Shown here: positions 7,270 through 14,271 of the stretch, in pieces
Numbering within the stretch: position 1 is the stretch's first letter
Layout of the letters: each line of letters begins with the position of its first letter
Source of the DNA: VMFP01 sp964630025
GTDB taxonomy: Bacteria; Patescibacteriota; Andersenbacteria; UBA10190; CAIZMI01
Assembly (NCBI GenBank): GCA_964630025.1
Contig: CAZVRG010000018.1
Location: forward strand, 1 to 20,451
Reading direction: 5' to 3'
DNA length: 20,451 nt
Notes under the pieces: model-generated
The model's input: the letters and a program-made list of their open reading frames with translations, nothing else
Database searches by the model: none
What the model was told of the DNA's origin: nothing
Made by a program: the position numbers and the translations under genes

Positions 7270-8079
7270 ATGCCCTTCTCACGCAGACGCTCCTTCGCAG
7301 GTATGCTCCAGGGGGCGCTCGCACTCGGCGTGATAGTTACCCCGCTCATGGTTGATGCGGATGTGCGCGAAGGAGAAACATCGGTGCGCATTACCATCAC
7401 CAATGAAGAAGGTCGTACGTTGCCTCCGGAACACGCCACGCGCCTTCGCGTGTTTGTGCATACCGAGGATGAACGGAGACAGAGCCACCGAGACCGCGTG
7501 CCTGTGTGCCAGCCAACAACGAATGATGGCGTGTCCACATACGCGGTAACAGGATGGCATGTACCGGCGAGCGGGCTTTCCTACCGCGTCAATCCGGAAA
7601 AAGCACCGAGCGATATTCGTTCCTCCGCGGCCGGCGCAATTGCGGCTGCTGCCCAGACGTGGAAAAACGCCGATGGTGATAAGACGGTGACCTTCGCAGG
7701 CAGCACCGACGTATCTCGTCCGCGCTATGACGGGAAGAATGTCATGCTGTGGCGGTCGCTATCCCGCGGCATCGTGGGCGCAGCGTATATCTGGTATCTC
7801 CCGAGCACCGGGGAAGTGCTTGATGCCGATCTGGTGCTCAATACGCGCGTCCCATGGGCGGTGAATGATCCCTCGGCGGGAGACTGCGGGGGCGTTGCCC
7901 GAGCGTACGACGTGCAGGCAGTCGTGACGCACGAACTTGGCCACTGGTTCGGTTTGGAAGATCTCTACGACGCGTCCACGGTCGATCTCACCATGCACGG
8001 TCGTGTGACGATGGGCGAATTAAAGAAGACCAGCCTTGGGGAAGGTGATCGTCTTGGCGCAAACGCTATTGCGCCCTGA
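7270..8079 (+). CDS. Secreted zinc metalloprotease of the metzincin (matrixin/snapalysin-like) type
   Basis: A protein of 269 residues. Signal peptide is about residues 1-31 (R-R-R, a hydrophobic stretch, V-D-A then D). Around residues 105-120 is T-W-x-x-P-like secreted protease sequence (Y-R-V-N-P-E-K-A-P-S). The zinc site is H221-E-L-G-H225-W-F-G-L-E-D231: His221, His225 and Asp231 are likely ligands and Glu222 the catalytic base. Asp in the third position is typical of snapalysin-like enzymes, where matrixins have His. A Met-turn follows (T-M242-H-G). Metzincins cleave proteins outside the cell. It could process the neighbouring surface proteins or act on a host; both are inference. The start at 7270 fits the TATACT placed 6 bases upstream. 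Family call confident, substrate unknown. Confidence 0.9.
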   Translation: MPFSRRRSFAGMLQGALALGVIVTPLMVDADVREGETSVRITITNEEGRTLPPEHATRLRVFVHTEDERRQSHRDRVPVCQPTTNDGVSTYAVTGWHVPASGLSYRVNPEKAPSDIRSSAAGAIAAAAQTWKNADGDKTVTFAGSTDVSRPRYDGKNVMLWRSLSRGIVGAAYIWYLPSTGEVLDADLVLNTRVPWAVNDPSAGDCGGVARAYDVQAVVTHELGHWFGLEDLYDASTVDLTMHGRVTMGELKKTSLGEGDRLGANAIAP

Positions 8080-8085
8080 ACGGCG

Positions 8086-8610
8086 CTAGTGACGGACCGG
8101 TGCCGCGCGAAGCGGCACAGGCCAGGTAATGGTGATGGTGTCACCGTTGATGCTCCAGGTGCCAATATGCGCAGCAATGCCAGCGGCATCACACAGTTGT
8201 CGAGCGCTGGCGATTGCTGATGGTTGCACGAGAATCCAGAACACGCCGCGGCCTTGTATGGCGCGCGCAATATCCAGCCATCGCTGTGCGGTGTCCGGCT
8301 GTATCGTGTCTTCCACCTCCACTTCGACAACATGGTCGACAAGAAAGCTCTCTGGATCGCAAATAACGACATCCGGGGAGACTTCCCGGAAGCTTCCTGT
8401 CAGACACATCGAGTGGTGTCCGCCAATATTTGTGTACGCCGCATACCCGACCGCTTGCGCTGCAACCGTTGCAGCAACGCGATCATGTATCCATAGATCG
8501 AGACTCGGGCGCCGCATGAGCATTCCCTGCCCACCCGGCGCCGCGGTCTCTGTACGAAGTTCCCCCTGCCGCATAAGATGAATTGTGTACTGATCATGCC
8601 GTCTGGACAT
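8086..8610 (-). CDS. Uncharacterised protein, possible PD-(D/E)XK nuclease-like fold
   Basis: A protein of 174 residues, convergent with the metalloprotease (stops 6 bases apart, no terminator between). The central stretch S-P-D80-V-V-I-C-D85, followed by V-V-E96-V-E98-V-E-D, recalls the acidic core of PD-(D/E)XK nucleases. The usual Lys is absent and no other family hallmark is seen. The N-terminal third is basic with H-D-R-V (42-45), and the C-terminal half has alternating helix and strand. It might be a catalytically altered nuclease-fold protein or something else entirely. A 15-base palindrome lies 4 bases upstream of its start. The start at 8610 has no SD. Confidence 0.6.
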   Translation of the reverse strand: MSRRHDQYTIHLMRQGELRTETAAPGGQGMLMRRPSLDLWIHDRVAATVAAQAVGYAAYTNIGGHHSMCLTGSFREVSPDVVICDPESFLVDHVVEVEVEDTIQPDTAQRWLDIARAIQGRGVFWILVQPSAIASARQLCDAAGIAAHIGTWSINGDTITITWPVPLRAAPVRH

Positions 8611-8614
8611 GGCA

Positions 8615-8629
8615 CGGACAAGGTGTCCG
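8615..8629. promoter_or_regulatory. Perfect palindrome just upstream of the small minus-strand gene
   Basis: CGGACA-AGG-TGTCCG is a 6-pair perfect inverted repeat ending 4 bases before the start codon at 8610. Its position would allow it to act as an operator or as an RNA hairpin covering the start region. No clear promoter is seen beside it. Confidence 0.4.
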
Positions 8630-8734
8630 TCCTCTAACGCGGTCAGTATGCTCTGACACTTTGTATCATCCTCCGCGTCGTTTTGCGTCAGGATGGCTCA
8701 ACCTCTGTCGGCAAGAGAAATCTTCTAAAGAAAT

Positions 8735-9505
8735 CTATGTAAGCTCGTACGTAATCGTGACGGTTGCGGTAATCTCGTTTGTTCCCACGGGGATGGGAGG
8801 TGCCACTGGTGCGGATCCGTCTCCTCCGATTGCTGCGCGTTCGGCGAATACAGGAATTGGCGGTGTGGGGGATGACACGCTGAACGTTTTTACGCGTCCC
8901 AGTCGCACCCCCAGTGCTTTCGCGAGCTGCTCGGCGTTTTTCCGAGCGTCTGCGATTGCCTTTTCCTGTGCCTCTGTTTGCAGGGCGTTGGGGTCGTCCA
9001 TTTCAAATGTTACACCGCCCACCTGATTCGCTCCCTCGCCGGTGGTCTTTGCGATAATCTCACCGATCTTGTCGAGATCGTGAATGGTTACTTGCACATG
9101 TTCCGACGCTTCAAATCCGCGGATCTGTCCGGGAGCGTTTTGAAAGTCGTACTGGGGGCTCATTGAGAAGTTTGTGGTCTTGATGTCGTCTTCTTTAATA
9201 CCAAGTGCTTTCAATGCAGCAACAATGGCATTAAACCGTTTACTTAAACTGTCGAGTGCCGCTTTGGCGGACGGCTGCGCGCCGGTTTGTACACCAAGAA
9301 GCACTCGTGCCACGTCGGGCTTTCCTTGCACTTCTCCCGTGCCGTTCACCGTAATCTCGCGCTTCAACGCTGCTTCCTTTTCCAAGCGTTGCGGCTGCGA
9401 GGAGACATATTGGCCAAGGACGTAGAAAAGTCCGGCGATCACCACCACAATAAGCGCAAGCTGAACAGGCGGCTTCACGATGAAGGTACGGCTGTCGTCG
9501 GTCAT
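8735..9505 (-). CDS. SIMPL domain (DUF541) membrane-anchored protein
   Basis: A protein of 256 residues. A basic/acidic N-terminus and one membrane segment (about residues 14-34) are followed by the SIMPL/DUF541 domain. The domain opens with I-T-V-N-G-T-G-E-V and continues with the helical S-L-S-K-R-F-N-A-I-V and K-T-T-N-F-S-M-S-P-Q-Y. It ends A-I-A-D-A-R-K-N-A-E-Q-L-A-K-A-L-G-V. This family is widespread, periplasmic or surface-exposed, and tied to oxidative stress or envelope functions without a defined biochemical activity. The start at 9505 is preferred over an in-frame ATG at 9538 because the latter lies inside the inverted repeat. The repeat arm supplies TATGGT 8 bases before 9505. It is divergent from leuS. 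Confidence 0.92.
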   Translation of the reverse strand: MTDDSRTFIVKPPVQLALIVVVIAGLFYVLGQYVSSQPQRLEKEAALKREITVNGTGEVQGKPDVARVLLGVQTGAQPSAKAALDSLSKRFNAIVAALKALGIKEDDIKTTNFSMSPQYDFQNAPGQIRGFEASEHVQVTIHDLDKIGEIIAKTTGEGANQVGGVTFEMDDPNALQTEAQEKAIADARKNAEQLAKALGVRLGRVKTFSVSSPTPPIPVFAERAAIGGDGSAPVAPPIPVGTNEITATVTITYELT

Positions 9506-9516
9506 TGCTGTGTACC

Positions 9517-9598
9517 ATACCCCGTGAGAAGCCCACACGGCAATAATCCCCCCGCGTCAACACGTTGCCCTTTGTGTATCCAGCTTCTCACGGGGTAT
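9517..9598. repeat. Long-armed inverted repeat, copy 3, between divergent SIMPL and leuS genes
   Basis: ATACCCCGTGAGAAGC (9517-9532) and GCTTCTCACGGGGTAT (9583-9598) are perfect 16-base arms with a 50-base loop. Relative to the other two copies, GTTAG/CTAAC has become GTGAG/CTCAC on both sides, a paired change that keeps complementarity. Each arm faces outward toward a gene: the left toward the SIMPL gene start at 9505, the right toward leuS. This looks like a shared divergent regulatory unit or a hairpin element. Confidence 0.9.
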
Positions 9599-9614
9599 AG
9601 CAGAGCGGAGAGCT

Positions 9615-9632
9615 ATGATAGGCTGTTTGTAA
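9615..9632 (+). other. Five-codon upstream reading frame before leuS
   Basis: ATG-ATA-GGC-TGT-TTG-TAA encodes M-I-G-C-L, preceded by GGAG at 9607-9610. Its stop is 6 bases before the leuS ATG and in the same frame. It could be a leader peptide feeding reinitiation at leuS. The final sense codon is Leu (TTG), which would suit sensing of charged leucyl-tRNA, but a single codon is weak evidence. Confidence 0.3.
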
Positions 9633-9638
9633 AGAGCT

Positions 9639-12149
9639 ATGCCGAGAGAAACGGAAGACTATCGGCCGGAGGAACTCGAGCCGCGCATCCAGGCGTTGTG
9701 GGAGAAACATGATGTCTTTCGGACACGCGACGATGCGAAAGAACCGGACGAGAAACGGTTCTTTTGCCTCGACATGTTCCCGTATCCCTCTGGCGAAGGG
9801 TTGCACGTTGGGCACGTGGAAGGCTACACCGCAACCGACATTTATTCCCGGTATCTGCGGATGCGCGGATTCGATGTATTGCATCCGATGGGATGGGACG
9901 CCTTTGGGCTGCCTGCGGAGAACGCCGCCATCAAGCAGAAAACGCATCCGCGAACACTCGTCGAGAAAAATGTACAGCGCTTTACCGAGCAATTGAAGCG
10001 TCTGGGCTTTTCCTATGATTGGTCCCGCGAAATCAACACAACCGATCCGGCATACTACACGTGGACCCAGTGGATTTTCTTGAAGTTGTTCCATCTCGGT
10101 CTTGCCTATGAGGCGGATGTACCGATTAATTGGTGCCCCAAAGATAAAACTGGTCTCGCGAACGAAGAAGTGATTGATGGGAAATGCGAGCGCTGCGGAA
10201 CGCCGGTAGAGAAGCGCAAGCTGCGTCAATGGATGCTGCGCATCACGAAATACGCCGATCGGTTGCTCCACGATCTCGATCAGCTTGATTGGCCGGACGG
10301 CATTAAAGAGCTGCAACGGAATTGGATCGGGCGAAGCGAAGGAACAGCGGTGACCTTTCAGGTCACAGAGGGAACAGGGAACAGGGAACAGGGAACAGGG
10401 GCGACGATTAATGTCTTCACGACCCGTCCTGACACTCTCTTTGGTGCGACGTACCTCGTTCTTGCGCCCGAACATCCGCTCATTGAGCAGATCACTACGC
10501 CAGAACGTCACGACGAAGTGTTACAGTATACTGTAACAGCGCGAGAAAAAAAGGAAGAAGAACGAACAGTACTTGAAAGAGAAAAGACCGGTATAGATAC
10601 GGGCGCAAAAGCAATCAATCCGGTCAACGGTGAGGAGATTCCCATTTGGATTGCGGATTACGTGCTTTCCTCGTACGGAACCGGAGCGATTATGGCAGTG
10701 CCCGCCCACGATGAACGCGATTTTGCGTTTGCGAAGAAATATGGATTGCCAATCCACAAAGTTATTGAACCTTCCGTCGTCATTGCGAGCGAAGCGAAGC
10801 AATCTCATCGAGGCAACAGGGAACAGGGAACAGGGAACAGGGAAATAACAGAAGCGTTTGTCGGGGAAGGTGTACTCGTGAACAGCGGAGAGTTCACGGG
10901 ACTTCCATCAACCGAGGCGCGAGAAAAGATTACTGCGCGGCTTCAGGAACATGATCTTGGAAAGCCATCCGTGCAATACAAACTTCGCGACTGGGTCTTC
11001 TCGCGTCAGCGCTATTGGGGCGAGCCGATTCCGATTGTGCACTGCGAAACCTGTGGTGTTGTTCCGGTTCCAGAAGAGCAGCTCCCCGTACTTCTTCCCG
11101 ACGTAGAAAGCTATGAACCGACCGGGACCGGTGAATCTCCGCTCGCCGCAATGACGGAGTGGGTACATACCACCTGTCCGAAATGCGGAAAGCCCGCGAA
11201 GCGCGAAACGAATACCATGCCGCAATGGGCAGGAAGTTGCTGGTATTTCCTCCGGTTCTGTGACCCGAAGAATACGAAGGAGCCTGCATCATGGGAAGCG
11301 CTCGAGCGCTGGATGCCCGTTGATCTGTATGTGGGTGGTGCAGAACATGCGGTACTGCATCTCCTGTATGCGCGCTTCTGGATGAAGGCGCTGTACGACG
11401 GTGGTTATATTCCAATGGAAGAGCCGTTCCAGAAGTTGCGGAATCAGGGAATCATTCTCGGTCCCGACGGACAAAAGATGAGCAAGTCACGGGGGAACGT
11501 GGTCAATCCGGACGAGATTGTCGCAGAGTACGGCGCGGACACATTGCGTCTCTATGAAATGTTCCTCGGCCCGCTCGATGCAGGAAAACCATGGGATCCT
11601 CAATCAATTTCTGGAGTACACCGATTTTTACGGCGGGTATGGAAGCTTGGATCCGCTATCATTCATGATAGCACTCGCGCGCATAGCGTGGATGTTCAAC
11701 GGTCATTACACAAGCTGATAAAGAAGGTTGGCGAAGATATCGAAGCATTGAAATTCAACACGGCAATCTCCGCGATGATGGAATTTGTAAATCTCGCGGA
11801 GAAAGAAGGAGTTGCCGTCGAGGATTTCCGGACATTCCTTATCGTCTTGAGCCCTTTTGCCCCGCACATTGCGGAAGCGCTCTGGAAGGAACTTGACGGA
11901 GAGGAGCTTGTTGTTACACGGCAGTGGCCCTCGTATGATTCTGAACTTCTCGAAGAAGACACCGTACAGATTATCGTGCAGGTGAATGGGAGAGTGCGCG
12001 ATCAACTCGCCATGCCACGTGACACATCGGAGGACCACGTGCGCGCTGCCGCGGAGCGCAGCGAGCGCGTACAGAAATGGCTGGGCGGAAAGAAGGTTAC
12101 GAATGTGGTTTTTGTGAAAGACCGTCTGGTGAACTTCGTGACCGAGTAA
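9639..12149 (+). CDS. leuS: Leucyl-tRNA synthetase
   Basis: An 836-residue class I aminoacyl-tRNA synthetase that charges tRNA-Leu in the cytoplasm. Visible parts: the HIGH-type motif H56-V-G-H59 after P-Y-P-S-G-E-G; a zinc-type Cys cluster (W-C-P-K ... C-E-R-C-G, about 166-189); and the CP1 editing domain with T-T-R-P-D-T-L-F-G and A-V-P-A-H-D-E-R-D. A second Cys cluster (C-E-T-C-G ... C-P-K-C-G) follows, then W-V-x-S-R-Q-R-Y-W-G, K613-M-S-K-S617, an anticodon-binding domain and a C-terminal tail (I-V-Q-V-N-G-R-V-R-D). Two stretches absent from normal LeuRS are made of repeat DNA: residues 245-254 and 381-402, both in or next to the editing domain. They are in frame and sit in loops, so the enzyme is probably active. 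No SD is seen; a polytopic membrane-protein gene follows 3 bases after its stop. Confidence 0.98.
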   Translation: MPRETEDYRPEELEPRIQALWEKHDVFRTRDDAKEPDEKRFFCLDMFPYPSGEGLHVGHVEGYTATDIYSRYLRMRGFDVLHPMGWDAFGLPAENAAIKQKTHPRTLVEKNVQRFTEQLKRLGFSYDWSREINTTDPAYYTWTQWIFLKLFHLGLAYEADVPINWCPKDKTGLANEEVIDGKCERCGTPVEKRKLRQWMLRITKYADRLLHDLDQLDWPDGIKELQRNWIGRSEGTAVTFQVTEGTGNREQGTGATINVFTTRPDTLFGATYLVLAPEHPLIEQITTPERHDEVLQYTVTAREKKEEERTVLEREKTGIDTGAKAINPVNGEEIPIWIADYVLSSYGTGAIMAVPAHDERDFAFAKKYGLPIHKVIEPSVVIASEAKQSHRGNREQGTGNREITEAFVGEGVLVNSGEFTGLPSTEAREKITARLQEHDLGKPSVQYKLRDWVFSRQRYWGEPIPIVHCETCGVVPVPEEQLPVLLPDVESYEPTGTGESPLAAMTEWVHTTCPKCGKPAKRETNTMPQWAGSCWYFLRFCDPKNTKEPASWEALERWMPVDLYVGGAEHAVLHLLYARFWMKALYDGGYIPMEEPFQKLRNQGIILGPDGQKMSKSRGNVVNPDEIVAEYGADTLRLYEMFLGPLDAGKPWDPQSISGVHRFLRRVWKLGSAIIHDSTRAHSVDVQRSLHKLIKKVGEDIEALKFNTAISAMMEFVNLAEKEGVAVEDFRTFLIVLSPFAPHIAEALWKELDGEELVVTRQWPSYDSELLEEDTVQIIVQVNGRVRDQLAMPRDTSEDHVRAAAERSERVQKWLGGKKVTNVVFVKDRLVNFVTE
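10371..10400 (+). repeat. In-frame 7-base tandem repeat inserted in leuS (first)
   Basis: Four copies of GGAACAG plus GG give 30 bases, exactly ten codons (G-T-G-N-R-E-Q-G-T-G, residues 245-254). It lies between T-F-Q-V-T-E and A-T-I-N-V-F-T-T-R-P-D. E. coli LeuRS has only a short turn here. The unit length of 7 changes frame every copy, so only certain copy numbers keep the gene open. Confidence 0.9.
10779..10842 (+). repeat. In-frame composite repeat inserted in leuS (second)
   Basis: The dispersed repeat GTCATTGCGAGCGAAGCGAA continues through GCAATCT (10779-10805). It is followed by four AACAGGG units (10815-10842), the same 7-base unit as the first insertion. It encodes residues 381-402 (V-I-A-S-E-A-K-Q-S-H-R-G-N-R-E-Q-G-T-G-N-R-E), after the editing-domain segment K-Y-G-L-P-I-H-K-V-I and before G-V-L-V-N-S-G-E-F. 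GTCATTGCGAGCGAAGCG is a familiar dispersed intergenic repeat; here it is translated. Confidence 0.9.
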
Positions 12150-12152
12150 TCC

Positions 12153-14108
12153 GTGTTCGGCACTTTCGGGGCGTTTCTCTCCGATCTTTCTTCCGCTGCG
12201 CTCTTTGAGACGTGGGGTGCGGCAGGTATCGCGGTGCTTTTTCTTGTTTCCACGTTTTCTTGCGGACTTCTTGTTATCCCGGCACGCATTGCTTCGCCAA
12301 CGCTGCGTGCATTAGCGGGGTTTCCTCTGCTGTTCTTATGTATTGGGACAGGTGGAATCCTTATCTATCTTCTCGGCGGAACAGTACGCACGGGTCTGTA
12401 TGCTTTTGTTGTCTGTTCGGTGCTGCTTGTCGTCCTTGCGTTGTGGCGGGGAGTATTCAGAGAACTTCTCCAGTGGAAGTCGCTCGCGGTTCTTAGTGGT
12501 CTCTTGGCGATCGCGTTTGTTTTGATGTGGTTTGGATGGGGAGAAACTTCCGACGGCGTTGTTCGCTCGATGAGCGGTGCGTGGGGGGATGGACCGCTGC
12601 ATACGCTCAACGCGGAAGCGTTTGTACGGCGGTCCCCCACTTCGCTTCTCGCGAAGCTTCGTGGGGCAGGTGGCGGCGATCTTGGATTTCCTGCGTTTGC
12701 AGGCGAGCAATTCCATGAGCCGTTCGGATACGACTTCATCGCCGCGATCCTCCGTGCGGCAGGGTTTACAGTGGGTGCTGCGTTTTCTCTACCCGCAGCG
12801 GGGTTACCTGCGTGTCTTTTCGGATGGCTGGGTTTGATCACGATGCGTTTAACATCGTCATTGCGAGGGAGCGAAGACGACCGAAGCGACACGTCCGTGT
12901 CGTCCCCGCGAATGCGGGGACCAGATTCCCGCTTTCGTGGGAATGACATGATGATGTATGGCATCGTTGGCATTCTGCTTGTCTCTTTTGGCGGATTGCA
13001 GTGGGTCGAAATGGCGTCACAAACACATGCATGGACATTCACAAAATTCTTTGGCGTGCACCAGCCGGTGTGGGACAAGGCAGAAGAGATCGGTCTCGTG
13101 TGGGCGAACCATCTCAATACGTTTGCGTCCCAAAAGCATCTGCTTTTCGGGACAGCGTTTCTGGTTGTGCTTGCAACAGTTCTGCTCGATACAGTACGTA
13201 CGCAAGAAAAGCGCTGGTGGCTTTTTCCGCTTGCAGTCGCTACAGGAGTACTTCCTTTGTTCCACGCACATATATTTCTCGCTGCTGGAATCCTGTGGAT
13301 CAGCGCCATACTTCTGTCACGATCGAGGGTGCTGTTTCTGTACGCAGTACTTGCCGCACTCATCGCCACCCCCGTTGTCATATGGGAGGCAGCACTGTTT
13401 ACGCGCAGTGGATTTCTTTCTTTCGCGCCGGGCTGGATGGCAGGAAATGGAGTGTTCGGGTGGCCCATATTTTGGCTAAGAAATCTCGGCGTGTTTCTGC
13501 CGCTTGCAGTGATCGCAATCGTGCGGGGGTATCGTCGAGATCGCATGGGAACGTTATTGCTTGTGCAGCCTGCGCTGATACTCTTCCTCCTCGCAAACAG
13601 TATTCAGTTTCAGCCGTACCAGTGGGATAACTTCAAAATATTCCTCGTGGTGTGGATTCTTTTATTGCCGCTGGTGGTTGCGGAAATGTCACAGTGGCAG
13701 TTTTCTAGTGCTGGGATACTGCGATGGAGTCTTGTGTTGTTGATGAGTCTGACAACGCTTTCCGAAGTTGTGACGCATCTCCACTTTCGGGCAACGTATC
13801 CTGTCTATACGACAGCAGACCGCGCGATCGGGCGTGAGCTTGATAGCATGCTTCCTAAGGACGCCGTAGTTCTTGCGCGTACGGATATGAACCACAACCA
13901 TCCACTTACGCTTACTGGGCGAACGCTTTTTGCCGGCTACGGCGGCTGGCTGTGGACGAGAAACTATGAATGGGAAGAGCGCGCAGCGCTTGTGGAAAGG
14001 CTTTGGCGGGCAGATGCGGGCATTCTCTGCTCATTCGCGTCACGTATCGGCATTACGCACCGTGTGGATGATACATACCGCGTCCGAGCGATCCAGGATG
14101 ACTGTTGA
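12153..14108 (+). CDS. Polytopic membrane protein, GT-C glycosyltransferase-like
   Basis: A 651-residue protein with a GTG start, 3 bases after the leuS stop in the same frame, so translation is probably coupled. About ten or more hydrophobic spans are visible (near residues 22-45, 54-76, 80-98, 110-127 and many after 195), followed by a soluble C-terminal part (R-E-L-D-S-M-L-P-K-D-A-V-V onward). The large first outer loop contains W-G-D146-G-P-L-H150, resembling the acidic-plus-His loop motif of GT-C transferases that use lipid-linked sugars. Further on, F-H-A-H-I-F-L and Q-W-D-N-F-K-I-F lie at helix ends. Residues 235-265 are a translated REP-like repeat between two membrane spans. With the nucleotide-sugar genes next door, a role in surface glycan assembly is likely but inferred. 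Confidence 0.8.
   Translation: MFGTFGAFLSDLSSAALFETWGAAGIAVLFLVSTFSCGLLVIPARIASPTLRALAGFPLLFLCIGTGGILIYLLGGTVRTGLYAFVVCSVLLVVLALWRGVFRELLQWKSLAVLSGLLAIAFVLMWFGWGETSDGVVRSMSGAWGDGPLHTLNAEAFVRRSPTSLLAKLRGAGGGDLGFPAFAGEQFHEPFGYDFIAAILRAAGFTVGAAFSLPAAGLPACLFGWLGLITMRLTSSLRGSEDDRSDTSVSSPRMRGPDSRFRGNDMMMYGIVGILLVSFGGLQWVEMASQTHAWTFTKFFGVHQPVWDKAEEIGLVWANHLNTFASQKHLLFGTAFLVVLATVLLDTVRTQEKRWWLFPLAVATGVLPLFHAHIFLAAGILWISAILLSRSRVLFLYAVLAALIATPVVIWEAALFTRSGFLSFAPGWMAGNGVFGWPIFWLRNLGVFLPLAVIAIVRGYRRDRMGTLLLVQPALILFLLANSIQFQPYQWDNFKIFLVVWILLLPLVVAEMSQWQFSSAGILRWSLVLLMSLTTLSEVVTHLHFRATYPVYTTADRAIGRELDSMLPKDAVVLARTDMNHNHPLTLTGRTLFAGYGGWLWTRNYEWEERAALVERLWRADAGILCSFASRIGITHRVDDTYRVRAIQDDC
12857..12947. repeat. 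REP-like palindromic repeat inserted in frame in the membrane-protein gene
   Basis: The stretch starts GTCATTGCGAG, the same beginning as the leuS insertion. It then carries two hairpins: GTCCCCGC-GAAT-GCGGGGAC (12902-12921) and ATTCCC-GCTTTCGT-GGGAAT (12925-12944). It ends GGGAATGACA. The translated part (S-S-P-R-M-R-G-P-D-S-R-F-R-G-N-D) is a sequence I recognise from many translated intergenic repeats. The insertion is in frame, about 31 residues, in a loop between membrane spans. Confidence 0.88.
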
Positions 14109-14133
14109 CGAATTGCTGCACTCTGCGTACAAT
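14105..14133 (+). promoter_or_regulatory. Consensus-type promoter of the nucleotidyltransferase leader
   Basis: TTGACG (14105-14110), a 17-base spacer, then TACAAT (14128-14133). The -35 element overlaps the stop codon of the membrane-protein gene (TGA 14106-14108). Predicted transcription start is about 14140, giving a leader of about 130 bases before ATG 14272. It is one of the two best promoter matches in the window. Confidence 0.7.
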
Positions 14134-14166
14134 CGTGCGTACCTTATCAGTCATCTTCCACACCCC

Positions 14167-14253
14167 ATGCAGGTGGTGATTCCTATTGCGGCCCCACGCC
14201 GCTCAACTCTTCGAGGAGTTGAGCTCTGCGGCGCAGGGCCGCTTTTCTTCTAG
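14167..14253 (+). other. 28-codon leader frame repeating the start of the following gene
   Basis: ATG at 14167 opens M-Q-V-V-I-P-I-A, then A-P-R-R-S-T and on to a TAG at 14251-14253. The first eight residues equal those of the nucleotidyltransferase starting at 14272. Comparing the two stretches codon by codon, all differences (CAG/CAA, GTG/GTT twice, ATT/ATC, GCG/GCA) are synonymous. The later codons fall inside a terminator-like hairpin. It is either the stub of a decayed third paralogue or a leader peptide. No SD is visible. Confidence 0.55.
14188..14251 (+). terminator. Strong hairpin with T-rich tail inside the leader
   Basis: Three stacked stems fold on each other. GCGGCCC (14188-14194) pairs with GGGCCGC (14236-14242), CGCCGC (14197-14202) with GCGGCG (14228-14233), and TCAACTC (14203-14209) with GAGTTGA (14216-14222), around a TTCGA-type loop. 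TTTTCTTCT follows. This is a typical intrinsic terminator placed between a promoter and the gene at 14272, so it may attenuate that gene as well as end the leuS/membrane-protein message. Confidence 0.75.
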
Positions 14254-14271
14254 CCTTTCATTCTCTCATTT

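Noticed and set aside
97..9598. Helical phasing between arms of the three inverted repeats (centre distances appear as 77, 55 and 66, multiples of 11)
   Set aside because: The pattern came from using arms of different lengths. Measured between the same bases (first C of the left CCCC to last G of the right GGGG) the distances are 90, 66 and 75, which do not differ by whole helical turns.
97..9598. Integron attC sites, because arms contain GTTAGAA and TTCTAAC
   Set aside because: The order of the core sites is reversed relative to attC, copy 3 has GTGAG which breaks the required GTT core, and there is no integrase or cassette layout.
14105..14253. Long plus-strand frame (13930-14253) as a real gene spanning the membrane protein end and the leader
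   Set aside because: Its first part is an out-of-frame reading of the membrane-protein gene; only the last 28 codons from ATG 14167 follow a promoter.
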